Origin: Candidatus Defluviilinea proxima
Lineage (GTDB): Bacteria; Chloroflexota; Anaerolineae; Anaerolineales; Villigracilaceae
NCBI GenBank assembly: GCA_016721115.1
Contig: JADKIW010000001.1
Span: 3,797,501-3,861,500, forward strand
Length of the DNA: 64,000 bases
Direction of reading: 5' to 3'
The position numbers and the translations under genes were made by a program. Below the pieces are notes generated by a model. That model did no database searches and was not told where the DNA came from. It saw only the letters and a list, made by a program, of their open reading frames with translations. Positions within the stretch are counted from its first letter, which is position 1. Every line of letters begins with the position of its first letter. This document shows, piece by piece, positions 33,181-40,522 of the stretch.

Positions 33181-33668
33181 ATGAATTCGATTGAACAAAA
33201 CTCCCTCTTCGCCTACAATGATTCATATCCAACATGCCACTCGACACACGCGACATTGTGTGTCTATCTTCCTGACTCCTATGATCCAAATACGCTTTCT
33301 ACAAAACTGGGCATACAACCTTCCAGGACACAAGTAAAAGGAGAAATCTACAAAGGCAAGGTACGAGAGAGTGGCCGACCGCATGGTTTCTAGAATCGGA
33401 AACCAAGCTTCAGTCAAAAGATATCAGGCGACATATTAGTTGGCTCATTGACCAAATAGAAGGTAAATCAGAATTTATTCGCCAGTTACAATCAGAAGGT
33501 TCTGAAATGAAAATATCCTGTTTCTGGGTATCAGCGTTTGGACATGGTGGTCCAATGTTGGATGCAGAGATCATGAAAAGATTGGCTGAATTGAATGTAG
33601 GAGTAGGTTTTGACATTTATTTCGATGGGGATGAACCTGGTGAAAATCAGGTTGCATCAAGGATTTAG
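33181..33668 (+). pseudogene. Cassette 14: frameshifted copy of the cassette 8 DUF4279 gene
   Basis: From the R' box to attC14 this cassette repeats cassette 8 essentially base for base (offset 5456 bp). The one change found is an extra GA in a GAGA run at about 33365-33370. It shifts the frame after KVRE and stops the protein at 33393. The downstream half of the gene remains intact in another frame. The duplication must be recent, or kept uniform by recombination. Confidence 0.88.
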
Positions 33669-33674
33669 AATGCA

Positions 33675-33804
33675 GCCCAACACAGCGTGCACCCGACGGG
33701 TGGGAGTCGCCGCGTTTTCAGGCAGTTTGCGTGGCTTGAAGTTGATCCCGGCAAAATGGCGTTTTCTCGTCCCGCCCACCCGCGGGTAACGCAAGCCGTT
33801 AGGC
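33675..33804 (+). other. attC14
   Basis: R'' GCCCAAC at 33675-33681, R' GTTAGGC at 33798-33804, 130 bp. Same as attC8 except for the R' tail, which belongs to the next cassette. Confidence 0.93.
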
Positions 33805-33842
33805 GGGCTGTCCGCAATTCGTGAAAAAAGATAGAAAATACT

Positions 33843-34958
33843 ATGAAACCATTTTCTTTAGACCATCTTACTCCAACAGAATTCGAAAATTTTTGTTTCG
33901 ATTTACTTGGCGAACTTGGATTTGTCAACATATCTTGGCGGAAAGGAACTGGGCTTTCGTCAAGTCCATCCGATAGCGGACGAGATATTGAATGTAAATT
34001 AGAAGTAACAGACATAGATGGGAATAAATCTTTTGAAACTTGGTTTGTGGAGTGCAAGCATTACACCGAAGGTGTTCCTCCCACCAAAATACAGGGCATA
34101 TTAGCATGGGCAACAGCAGAAAGCCCAGATAAAGTTTTGATTATTGCTTCTAATTTTTTGTCGAATCCAGCAAAAGATAGTTTGGTAAGTTACGAAAGGA
34201 ATAATCGTCCTAAATTTAAAATAAGGTTTTGGGAAAAGCCACACCTTGAAAAAATGGCAATAGGATATTCGCAATTGCTCAAAAAGTATCGAATAGTCGG
34301 CGAATTCCCCTTTATCCAAATCTTGCATCCTGCCCATTTACTGTATATGAAAGGGCTACAATTTAACTCAATTAAATATTTATTCGAATGCCTTGATGGT
34401 TTAGATGTCAAAAAGAGAGACGAAATACTACATTGGGCGTACGAGTTCATCATAAAGCCTAGATACAGAGAAAGCACAAGCGAGAAAGAGACTCTTGGCG
34501 AATTAAGAATAGACGAAGTTTCCTATAATGTTTTTGAGAAAAAATGCAAACAAATCGTTGAAGAAAAATCTATAGGTGAAATACAACTCGTCTTTCTGAT
34601 AATCAATATTACGCTTAACGCTTGGATAGCAATGGGAGACATTACTTCAGTTGACGAACCTATTCAAAAAACAAAATCTCTTATTGAGTTTCTCCAGCAA
34701 TTAATTGACGATGATGTGTCGTTAGATAATATTGACGAGCATGCTATCGAGTTAGTTAAAGATAAAGAAGAATTGAAACAAATACAGACGCTACTGAAAG
34801 ATGGTATGCCGCAAGTTCGAGAAAATACTCAACGACACTATGAACTATATGTGTATTTCTGCGAAAATGTAGTGGCTCGTTTGTTGCAAGAGAATCTACT
34901 TGAAAATTACAGTCAAGAATACCTAAAGAAAAGGTTTCTTGCAAAAAAGCCCGCCTAA
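33843..34958 (+). CDS. Cassette 15: Mrr-like restriction endonuclease
   Basis: The 371-residue product begins with an Mrr_cat-type nuclease domain: LTPTEFENFCFDLLGELGF, GRDIE with Asp48, and FVECKHY with Glu70 and Lys72 completing a PD-(D/E)xK site, then a Gln-containing helix (KIQGILAWA). Residues ~150-370 form a helical C-terminal region of unknown type. Mrr-like enzymes are type IV restriction proteins that cut modified DNA; others form abortive anti-phage nucleases. No partner gene is in the cassette, so it probably works alone. Confidence 0.8.
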   Translation: MKPFSLDHLTPTEFENFCFDLLGELGFVNISWRKGTGLSSSPSDSGRDIECKLEVTDIDGNKSFETWFVECKHYTEGVPPTKIQGILAWATAESPDKVLIIASNFLSNPAKDSLVSYERNNRPKFKIRFWEKPHLEKMAIGYSQLLKKYRIVGEFPFIQILHPAHLLYMKGLQFNSIKYLFECLDGLDVKKRDEILHWAYEFIIKPRYRESTSEKETLGELRIDEVSYNVFEKKCKQIVEEKSIGEIQLVFLIINITLNAWIAMGDITSVDEPIQKTKSLIEFLQQLIDDDVSLDNIDEHAIELVKDKEELKQIQTLLKDGMPQVRENTQRHYELYVYFCENVVARLLQENLLENYSQEYLKKRFLAKKPA

Positions 34959-35083
34959 CAAAGCGTGCACTTGACGGGTGGGATTCTGCGGCATTTTCGA
35001 GCATTTTTCTACACCCAAGCAGAATCCTGCTCTCGATGTTTTATCCACGCCCGCCCACCCGCAAGTAACGCTTGCCGTTGGGC
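34953..35083 (+). other. attC15
   Basis: R'' GCCTAAC at 34953-34959, R' GTTGGGC at 35077-35083, 131 bp. It has GTAACGCTTGCCG instead of the usual GTAACGCAAACCG. The R'' box overlaps the stop region of the Mrr-like gene. Confidence 0.92.
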
Positions 35084-35115
35084 GCATAGCACAATAGAAT
35101 ACATAAAAGGTATAT

Positions 35116-35757
35116 ATGAATTCAAATCCTCTTTTTCAAAGTGTTCGAGAATGGGTAGAATTATTTAATTTACTCAGCGGGGTCATTGTTTGTGTTGCTG
35201 CAATTTATGGATTGCAACAAATTCGCATCATGAAAAAAGACATGCAAACAAGAAATGAACGCGCTGCCAAGGAAAAGGCAATCGAGTACGCGTCTCGTTA
35301 TTTGTCGCAATACATTGCTTTGGCAAACGTAATGTTTCATGAACGCACTCAAAAAGGCATCCCAGGATATGATGGTCCAACTGGAGATTTTACAAGAAAT
35401 TCCATTGAACCTAAATATTTACCAGACACCGCGAAACGACTAAACATGGATTCCGTCCTGCCCGCTTTAAACGAACTTCAAAGTATATCTTGTGCTTTTG
35501 TTACAGGTGTAGCCGATGAAAAGCTAGGTTTTTCTATCATAGGACGGACATATTGCTCAACTGTTGCATCTAAATACGATGTCCTTAGTTGGCTAAGGTC
35601 AAGTAATGTATATCCACATTATCAAAGTATTGTAGATTTATATAAAATCTGGTCACCACGCTTAACAAAGGCAGAACTAGAAAGTGCTCGAGAAAATATG
35701 GATAAGCAAATCTTGGCAATTCCTGATAAGGAAATACCGCCTATAGGTAGTTCATAA
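35116..35757 (+). CDS. Cassette 16: membrane-anchored protein, possibly DUF4760-like
   Basis: The 213-residue product has one N-terminal membrane helix (about residues 16-35), a short charged coiled stretch (MKKDMQTRNERAAKEKA) and a helical cytoplasmic region (LNELQSISCAFVTGVADEKLG ... HYQSIVDLYKIW). It weakly resembles the DUF4760 pattern; this is uncertain. AAAAGG 6 bases before ATG supports the start. The plan (anchor plus helical sensor-like region) is common in cassette genes here. Confidence 0.6.
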   Translation: MNSNPLFQSVREWVELFNLLSGVIVCVAAIYGLQQIRIMKKDMQTRNERAAKEKAIEYASRYLSQYIALANVMFHERTQKGIPGYDGPTGDFTRNSIEPKYLPDTAKRLNMDSVLPALNELQSISCAFVTGVADEKLGFSIIGRTYCSTVASKYDVLSWLRSSNVYPHYQSIVDLYKIWSPRLTKAELESARENMDKQILAIPDKEIPPIGSS

Positions 35758-35785
35758 AAACCTATTGGCTTCTCGTAAAAAATGC

Positions 35786-35915
35786 GCCCAACAAAGCGTG
35801 CACCTGACGCTGGGGATTCTGCGGCAATCTCAAGCAGTTTTCTACGCCTTATCATTTTTCTGGCTGGACGGCTTCGCCGTCCCCGCCCCAGCGCAGGTAA
35901 CGCAAACCGTTAGCC
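35786..35915 (+). other. attC16
   Basis: R'' GCCCAAC at 35786-35792, R' GTTAGCC at 35909-35915, 130 bp, CGCTGGGG type. Confidence 0.93.
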
Positions 35916-35947
35916 AGCTTAAGCAAAACGACACAGAAAGAATGTAG

Positions 35948-36646
35948 ATGAAAACAATTCGTAACTACTTCTGGCAATTTGCTAGTACATTGCTTGCATT
36001 GATAGCAATATTTGCGACCTATAATGTTTTCTTTCTCGGACAAGCTAAAAAGGGATTGCAAGTAACTATCAACCCCCCTGTCTCTTTGGTTGATGTTAAA
36101 CCAGAAGCCGTTAAAGATATTCAGGTGCTCTACAAGGGTGCGCCCATTGATAAAGCCTTACTCATCCAGGTGCAAATTGAAAATACTGGCAACCAACCAA
36201 TTTCCGAAACTGACTTTAGCCGACCACTTTCATTTTCCTTTCCAGCAGAATATAAGTTATTAGACGCAACGGTTGTTTCATCCGAACCAGCTAATGTAGG
36301 AATGACAATAACAAAAGTATCTGAACAAGTTGCTCAAGCTAGCGCCGCTTTGCTAAATCAAGGTGATACCGTAACTTTTAGTTTCATAATAATTGGAAGC
36401 AATGGTGATGCTCTACCAAACAAACTCGTTGTTGATGGACGAATATTAGGGATAAAGGAAATCAAAAAGGTATCATCAACGAAACAGTCCACACCAGATT
36501 TGAGGGTAGCACTCGGTTTGGGTATTATTGCCTCTATCCTATCATCAATTATTTATGAATTCTTGAAGCAAATCCCTAATATATTTAAATCCCTTTTTGC
36601 TTCAAAATTCGCAAAGAAAACAAATGATTCCGAAAAGGACAGCTAA
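35948..36646 (+). CDS. Cassette 17: membrane protein with beta domain between two helices
   Basis: The 232-residue product has an N-terminal membrane helix (about residues 10-32) and an outside beta domain (QVQIENTGNQPISETDFSRPLSFSFP). A second membrane helix (about 193-212, LRVALGLGIIASILSSIIYEFL) and a basic cytoplasmic tail follow. It is similar in plan to cassette 13. No family was recognised. Its attC17 is split by an IS110 element, so the cassette can no longer excise normally. Confidence 0.62.
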   Translation: MKTIRNYFWQFASTLLALIAIFATYNVFFLGQAKKGLQVTINPPVSLVDVKPEAVKDIQVLYKGAPIDKALLIQVQIENTGNQPISETDFSRPLSFSFPAEYKLLDATVVSSEPANVGMTITKVSEQVAQASAALLNQGDTVTFSFIIIGSNGDALPNKLVVDGRILGIKEIKKVSSTKQSTPDLRVALGLGIIASILSSIIYEFLKQIPNIFKSLFASKFAKKTNDSEKDS

Positions 36647-36662
36647 GTATCCGTACAATGCT

Positions 36663-36680
36663 GGCTAACAAAGCGTGCAG
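36663..36680 (+). other. attC17, left part (split by IS110)
   Basis: R'' GGCTAAC at 36663-36669 followed by AAAGCGTGCAG. The start of cassette 17 complements this R'' flank over 10 bases. The rest of the site is at 37851-37963. Confidence 0.85.
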
Positions 36681-36717
36681 CAACTGTCTTGTGTGTCAAG
36701 GCAGTTGCTGTTTTTTT
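36678..36717 (+). terminator. Terminator-like hairpin at the IS110 end
   Basis: CAGCAACTG (36678-36686) pairs with CAGTTGCTG (36702-36710), followed by seven T. It would stop rightward cassette transcription before it enters the element antisense to its transposase. Confidence 0.7.
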
Positions 36718-36734
36718 GGATCAAATGAAAGGAA

Positions 36735-37683
36735 TCAAGCCACAGGCGAGTATCGGAAGGGTTGTTGATCTCGCATCATAGCATTGAGAATTACCAGAAA
36801 CTTCCGCATACAAGCTGTGATCGCCACCTTCTTCTCCTTGCCTCGTTTCAACAAGTTCTCATACTGTGCCTTGATCAATGGATTGTATCGACACGCCACC
36901 AACGTCGCCATATACAACACACTCCGCACATTGGTTCGCCCACCTTTGGTCTTACGATAACCACGTTTCTTCCCGCTATCGTGGTTCATCGGCGCCACGC
37001 CCACTAATGCCGCAATCTTCTTCCCATCCAGCTTGCCCAACTCTGGCAGGTCTGCCAATAAGGTGGCGGTTGTTACGGGTCCCACGCCAGGAGCACTACT
37101 TAGGATGGCACTCTCTTCCTGCCACTCACTCTGTTTGTTCACGAACTGCTCGATCTGTTTATCCATTTCCTTCTTCTCCGCTTGTAAGACAGTAATGATC
37201 CGTTCAACTGAACCCCTGCACATTCGTCTGAACTGTCCGTAAACGGTTCTTTTCCGCCTTCAGCATCTCTTCCAACTGCCTACGTCTCACTAACATGCCG
37301 CTCAGTTCCCGCTCCTTCTCATCTTTCCCCTCATACAGCCTTGGCTTCACCCGCTCCCCAAACACCGCCAGCACTTGCGCATCCAGTTTGTCCGTCTTGG
37401 CCAGCAGTCCGCAGGCACGCGCGAACTGTCTCACTCGTGACGGGTTCACCACTGCCACCGCCAACCCACAGCGAAACAGGGCATCCACCACTGCCCGTTG
37501 GTAACCACCAGTCGCTTCTACCACGATCAACTCTGGTTGCAGTTTCTGCATCTGCTTGATCAGGTTGGCGATCCCTTTTCCATCATTGTTGACTTGGCTG
37601 GCTTTCGCTTCCCCCATCACCACAACATCTAATTTGTCTTTGGCAACATCGATCCCGACGAACTTTCCGCTACTAGTTGTCAT
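36735..37683 (-). pseudogene. IS110 transposase (DEDD), frameshifted
   Basis: The first part (37683 to 37204) has the RuvC-like DEDD core: GIDVAKDKLDV, IVVEATGGYQ and LAKTDKLDAQVLA. The second (from about 37220 to 36735) has the IS116/IS110/IS902 C-terminal domain with the Ser-type motif LSSAPGVGPVTTATLLADL. The two parts overlap in different frames. Reading through requires loss of one G from a GGGG run near 37209, giving about 316 residues. The start at 37683 has GGAGA upstream. All catalytic motifs remain, so a single base decides whether it is active. Confidence 0.88.
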
Positions 37684-37689
37684 TTGTTT

Positions 37690-37850
37690 CTCCAATCCGT
37701 ATAATGGAGTTGAGCCCACGCTAGTATTCGGTCTTTGAGACCTTTCAACTGTTCGGGCTCTCCCGACGATAGGACATGGCGATCCTGCTGCACGACGGTC
37801 TCCACGGACCTACCCGACATCGATCTGCCATGTCCTTCTTAAAGATACTA
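37690..37850 (-). ncRNA. IS110 bridge RNA with target and donor loops
   Basis: The leader upstream of the transposase folds into two stem-loops of the same design. Loop 1: the outer 10-bp stem 37836-37827/37780-37771 and tip stem GGTC/GACC (37810-37807/37800-37797). Its internal loop holds GTCGGGT, matching the right flank at 37850-37856, and CGTGCAGC, matching the left flank 36674-36681. Loop 2: the outer stem GAGCCC/GGGCTC (37760-37755/37717-37712) and the same GGTC/GACC tip. Its internal loop holds ACAGTTG, matching the left IS end (36687-36681), and ATACTA, matching the right IS end (37845-37850). This is the published bridge RNA architecture. Confidence 0.85.
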
Positions 37851-37963
37851 CCTGACGCTGGGGATTCTGCGCACATCCCAAGCAGTTTTTCACGCCTTAT
37901 CTTTTTTCTGGCTGGACGGCTTCGCCGTCCCCGCCCCAGCGCAGGTAACGCCATCCGCTGGGC
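37851..37963 (+). other. attC17, right part with decayed R' box
   Basis: From CCTGACGCTGGGG through the GACGGCTTCGCCGTC hairpin to GCAGGTAACGCCATCC and GCTGGGC (37957-37963). The invariant GTT of R' is changed to GCT and the L' box is CCATCC instead of AAACC, so this half-site is probably inactive. Confidence 0.85.
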
Positions 37964-37990
37964 AACATAGCATGAACAAGGAGAACAAAC

Positions 37991-38611
37991 TTGGAAGCCA
38001 TCATGCGCACGGACGAGCATCATATCGCAAAGCATAACAAGATCTTGGGAATTAAGGATGATGATATTCAATTAGTATTCCTCGGCGACTCATTGACCAG
38101 AAGATGGGAAGACTACATCGACATATGGACTAAATATTTTGCCACGTATCATCCAGCAAATTTGGGCGTCGGTGGAGACTATCTGGAGAATATCAAGTGG
38201 CGCGTATTACATGGGGAACTGGAAGGCCTGCACCCAAAAGTAATTCTGTTGTTAGCTGGGACAAATAATCTTGACAAAGATACAGAAGCAATGATCGTGA
38301 ATGGAATCAAAGAGATCGTCGAGATCATTCAGGGAAAGCTCGTGAACGCCAAGGTCGTTGTTCTCGGGCTATTCCCAAGGAACAGCGCTGAGGCAGGGAT
38401 AAATTACGGGCAGAAAATCATCGATATCAATCAGCAGTTGGCTGCGGAGTATGTTGACACTGAAGTCATATTCAAAGATATTGGTGCAATGCTGACAAAC
38501 GAACAGGGAAATGTAAATACAGAGATCATGCCAGACGGTTTACATTTGAATGGCAAAGGATATGAGTTAATTGGGCCGAAGCTAAAGGAAATCATAGAAG
38601 AGGTGTGGTAG
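37991..38611 (+). CDS. SGNH/GDSL-type hydrolase
   Basis: The ~206-residue product has the SGNH blocks: LVFLGDSLTRRW (Ser), NLGVGGDYLENI (Gly), LLLAGTNNLDKD (Asn) and MPDGLHLNGKGY (Asp and His). It resembles platelet-activating-factor acetylhydrolase-like esterases; the natural ester is unknown. TTG 37991 has AAGGAGA 7 bases upstream and is preferred; ATG 38003 is the alternative. It sits where an 18th cassette would start but has no attC after it, so it is either the first backbone gene or a cassette stranded by loss of its attC. Confidence 0.85.
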   Translation: MEAIMRTDEHHIAKHNKILGIKDDDIQLVFLGDSLTRRWEDYIDIWTKYFATYHPANLGVGGDYLENIKWRVLHGELEGLHPKVILLLAGTNNLDKDTEAMIVNGIKEIVEIIQGKLVNAKVVVLGLFPRNSAEAGINYGQKIIDINQQLAAEYVDTEVIFKDIGAMLTNEQGNVNTEIMPDGLHLNGKGYELIGPKLKEIIEEVW

Positions 38612-38685
38612 AAGTAAGTTAACGAACCCGCTACTTAAGCCGTCGGTCAACTATAATAATATGGTCAACATGGAAAAAACAAATT

Positions 38686-39387
38686 ATGTTGGATAAACAA
38701 AGCATAACTCAAGACAACCTGCATCAAAAAGTAAGCGGCATTGGCTTTGTGGTTGGAGCGTTTCTGCTCGTTCTAGGGAGTCTCCTACTCCCACGCGCAT
38801 CTGACCTAAGTGATGTATTAGCTCAACAGAAAGTATATGCTGAGCAAGCGACATTGTTACAGGGCTGTGCTCTCCTGCTAACATTTGGCTTTTGGGCAAT
38901 ACTGATTGGCATATCGGGAATTTACCACTCAGTCAGACTTGAGGGCGCTGTGTGGGTTCGCCTGGGTTTTTATTTTCATTTGATAGGGGTTACTCTCTGG
39001 ACAATGGGCATGACTTTAGATATATCCTACCCGGCAGCGATCACCAACTGGCTTGCATCACCCGCCGCCAGCAAGGATATAGCCTATAGTGTTGTCACGG
39101 TGCTATCACCCGCTGGTTTTGGACGGGGAACATTTCCCATGAATGTAATGGTAAATTGGCTGGCTTTCACGTTTTTTGGTATCGGCATGATTCATAGTTC
39201 TACCTACCCTCGATGGTTAGGTTGGTATGGTGTTCTCTTGGGTATTTCAGGATTGGCTTTAGGAATCGTAATGACTTTTACAGGTCGTGAAGCCCTTATT
39301 AATGTCTTTGTAATTTTGATGCTACTTAGCATAGTATGGTGGCTGACTTGCGGAATCTGGGTGTTGCGAAAAGCCATGGTAAGTTGA
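38686..39387 (+). CDS. Multi-pass membrane protein, possibly DUF4386-like
   Basis: The 233-residue product has about six membrane segments. A pair at residues 15-35 and 60-80 follows a short polar N-terminus, and the last three are packed into residues 155-230. It resembles the DUF4386 pattern of uncharacterised membrane proteins, with low certainty. No ribosome site is obvious. Two GGTCAAC repeats flank a TATAATAATAT stretch about 30 bp upstream, which may be its promoter. Confidence 0.6.
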   Translation: MLDKQSITQDNLHQKVSGIGFVVGAFLLVLGSLLLPRASDLSDVLAQQKVYAEQATLLQGCALLLTFGFWAILIGISGIYHSVRLEGAVWVRLGFYFHLIGVTLWTMGMTLDISYPAAITNWLASPAASKDIAYSVVTVLSPAGFGRGTFPMNVMVNWLAFTFFGIGMIHSSTYPRWLGWYGVLLGISGLALGIVMTFTGREALINVFVILMLLSIVWWLTCGIWVLRKAMVS

Positions 39388-39423
39388 ATATATTTCTGAA
39401 AAAAATAAGAAAAGGGTAAAGTT

Positions 39424-40485
39424 ATGAAAAAAGAATCATTGAAAATTGGCATTAACTTAGGAGGGTGGATTTCTCAATATAAAGAATTTGATCGTCATCA
39501 TTTTGATACTTTCATTACAAAAGACGATATTCGTCAAATTGCGGACTGGGGCTTTGACCATATTCGTTTACCAATCGATTACCCAATTCTTGAAGACGAT
39601 ACCAACCCTGGCACATATCACGAATCTGGTTTTGCATATCTCGACAACTGCCTGACTTGGTGCCAAGATAATGGACTACGTGTGATTTTCGACATGCACA
39701 AAGCTCCAGGTTTTAGCTTTACTAACACTCTGGAAGCCGAAATGAAAGAAATCAACACCTTGTTTACAGAACCATCCATGCAACAACGTTTCATCAACTT
39801 ATGGGTGGCTCTCACTCGCCGGTACCTTGGTCAGGCCGAAGATGTCCTGGCTTTTGAACTACTTAATGAAATGGTATTACCAGATAGTGAGCCGTGGAAT
39901 AATTTAGCCCAACAGATTATCAATCACATACGGGAAATCGATGCCCACCGCTTGATCATTATCGGAGGGAATAACTACAATGCGGTAAATGAGTTGTCCA
40001 ATATTCATACAAACCCTGATTCAAACTTACTACATACCTTCCACTTTTATGAGCCGTTAGTAGTAACCCACCAGAAAGCGTATTGGGTAGTAGAGATGGA
40101 ACAGTTCAGCTACACTGCTAACTATCCAGGCGAAGTTCCTGAGTTGGCTCAATTTTTAAAAACACACTACCCCGTTCATATCCCCAGATACGAACACTCC
40201 TTTGCTCGCCAACTAGATCGGCAGTTCCTTGTTGATATGTTAAAACATGCAAAACAATTTATGGAACAAGAAAATAAGTCACTCTATTGTGGTGAATTTG
40301 GCACTATTGATCTGGCGCCTATGCAAACCCGCATCAACTGGGCACGAGATTTTATTGACGTCCTAAATGAGTACAAAATTGGATATGCATATTGGAGCTA
40401 CAAAAAAATGGATTTTGGTCTCGTGGATCAAAACGGTAATCTGATCAATGAAGAGTTGTTAAAAGTTGTTACCCAACAAAGATAA
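39424..40485 (+). CDS. Glycoside hydrolase family 5 (cellulase-like)
   Basis: The 353-residue TIM-barrel enzyme has the GH5 residues: IRLPIDYP after strand 2, FDMHKAPG, the acid/base Glu149 in FELLNEM, HTFHFYEP, and the nucleophile Glu291 in YCGEFG. No signal peptide is present, so it probably acts in the cytoplasm on imported beta-linked oligosaccharides. It begins with INLGGWI, typical of exo-beta-1,3-glucanase-like subfamilies. Start ATG 39424 follows AAGGGTAAAG. The GH36 gene downstream suggests a sugar-using lifestyle. Confidence 0.88.
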   Translation: MKKESLKIGINLGGWISQYKEFDRHHFDTFITKDDIRQIADWGFDHIRLPIDYPILEDDTNPGTYHESGFAYLDNCLTWCQDNGLRVIFDMHKAPGFSFTNTLEAEMKEINTLFTEPSMQQRFINLWVALTRRYLGQAEDVLAFELLNEMVLPDSEPWNNLAQQIINHIREIDAHRLIIIGGNNYNAVNELSNIHTNPDSNLLHTFHFYEPLVVTHQKAYWVVEMEQFSYTANYPGEVPELAQFLKTHYPVHIPRYEHSFARQLDRQFLVDMLKHAKQFMEQENKSLYCGEFGTIDLAPMQTRINWARDFIDVLNEYKIGYAYWSYKKMDFGLVDQNGNLINEELLKVVTQQR

Positions 40486-40522
40486 CTTCAGTTTCATAAA
40501 ATAAGTTTACGAGAGGTAGAAA

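Larger units (their letters stand above)
36681..37850 (-). mobile_element. IS110-family insertion sequence in attC17
   Basis: The element is about 1.17 kb, oriented leftward, and interrupts attC between GCGTGCAG and CCTGACGC. It has no terminal inverted repeats and no clear target duplication, as usual for this family. It contains a DEDD transposase gene (frameshifted), a long 5' leader that folds as a bridge RNA, and a short 3' end. A TTGACA on the reverse strand at 36699-36694 would lie 17 bp from TATCTT of the other end if the ends were joined in a circle, giving the junction promoter known for the family. Confidence 0.85.
18914..37963 (+). mobile_element. Chromosomal integron: intI, attI and a 17-cassette array
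   Basis: The platform consists of a full-length IntI gene reading left, a palindrome-rich attI region and an array of cassettes reading right. Sixteen complete attC sites (126-132 bp) and one interrupted attC were located by their RYYYAAC (R'') and GTTRRRY (R') boxes and the near-constant AAAGCGTGCA and GGTAACGCAAACC boxes. In 16 of 17 cassettes the first 8-12 bases are exactly complementary to the bases at and before the cassette's own R'', as excision and closure predict; cassette 7 has two mismatches. Cassette DNA is visibly richer in A+T than the flanks. The right end is marked by an IS110 insertion in attC17 and a decayed R' box (GCTGGGC). Confidence 0.93.

Noticed and set aside
20011..36680. 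Toxin-antitoxin pairs, common in sedentary integrons.
   Set aside because: No cassette has a recognisable pair such as RelBE, HigBA or ParDE, and most have a single gene.
37204..37223. Two separate genes for the IS110 transposase halves, or programmed frameshifting.
   Set aside because: The halves complete one known protein and meet at a GGGG run; the family is not known to use frameshifting, so a one-base error or mutation is simpler.
20864..37963. Regularly spaced repeats of about 130 bp looked at first like a CRISPR array.
   Set aside because: The repeats are imperfect inverted repeats with RYYYAAC and GTTRRRY ends, the spacers are gene-sized, and an IntI gene is adjacent; no cas genes are present.
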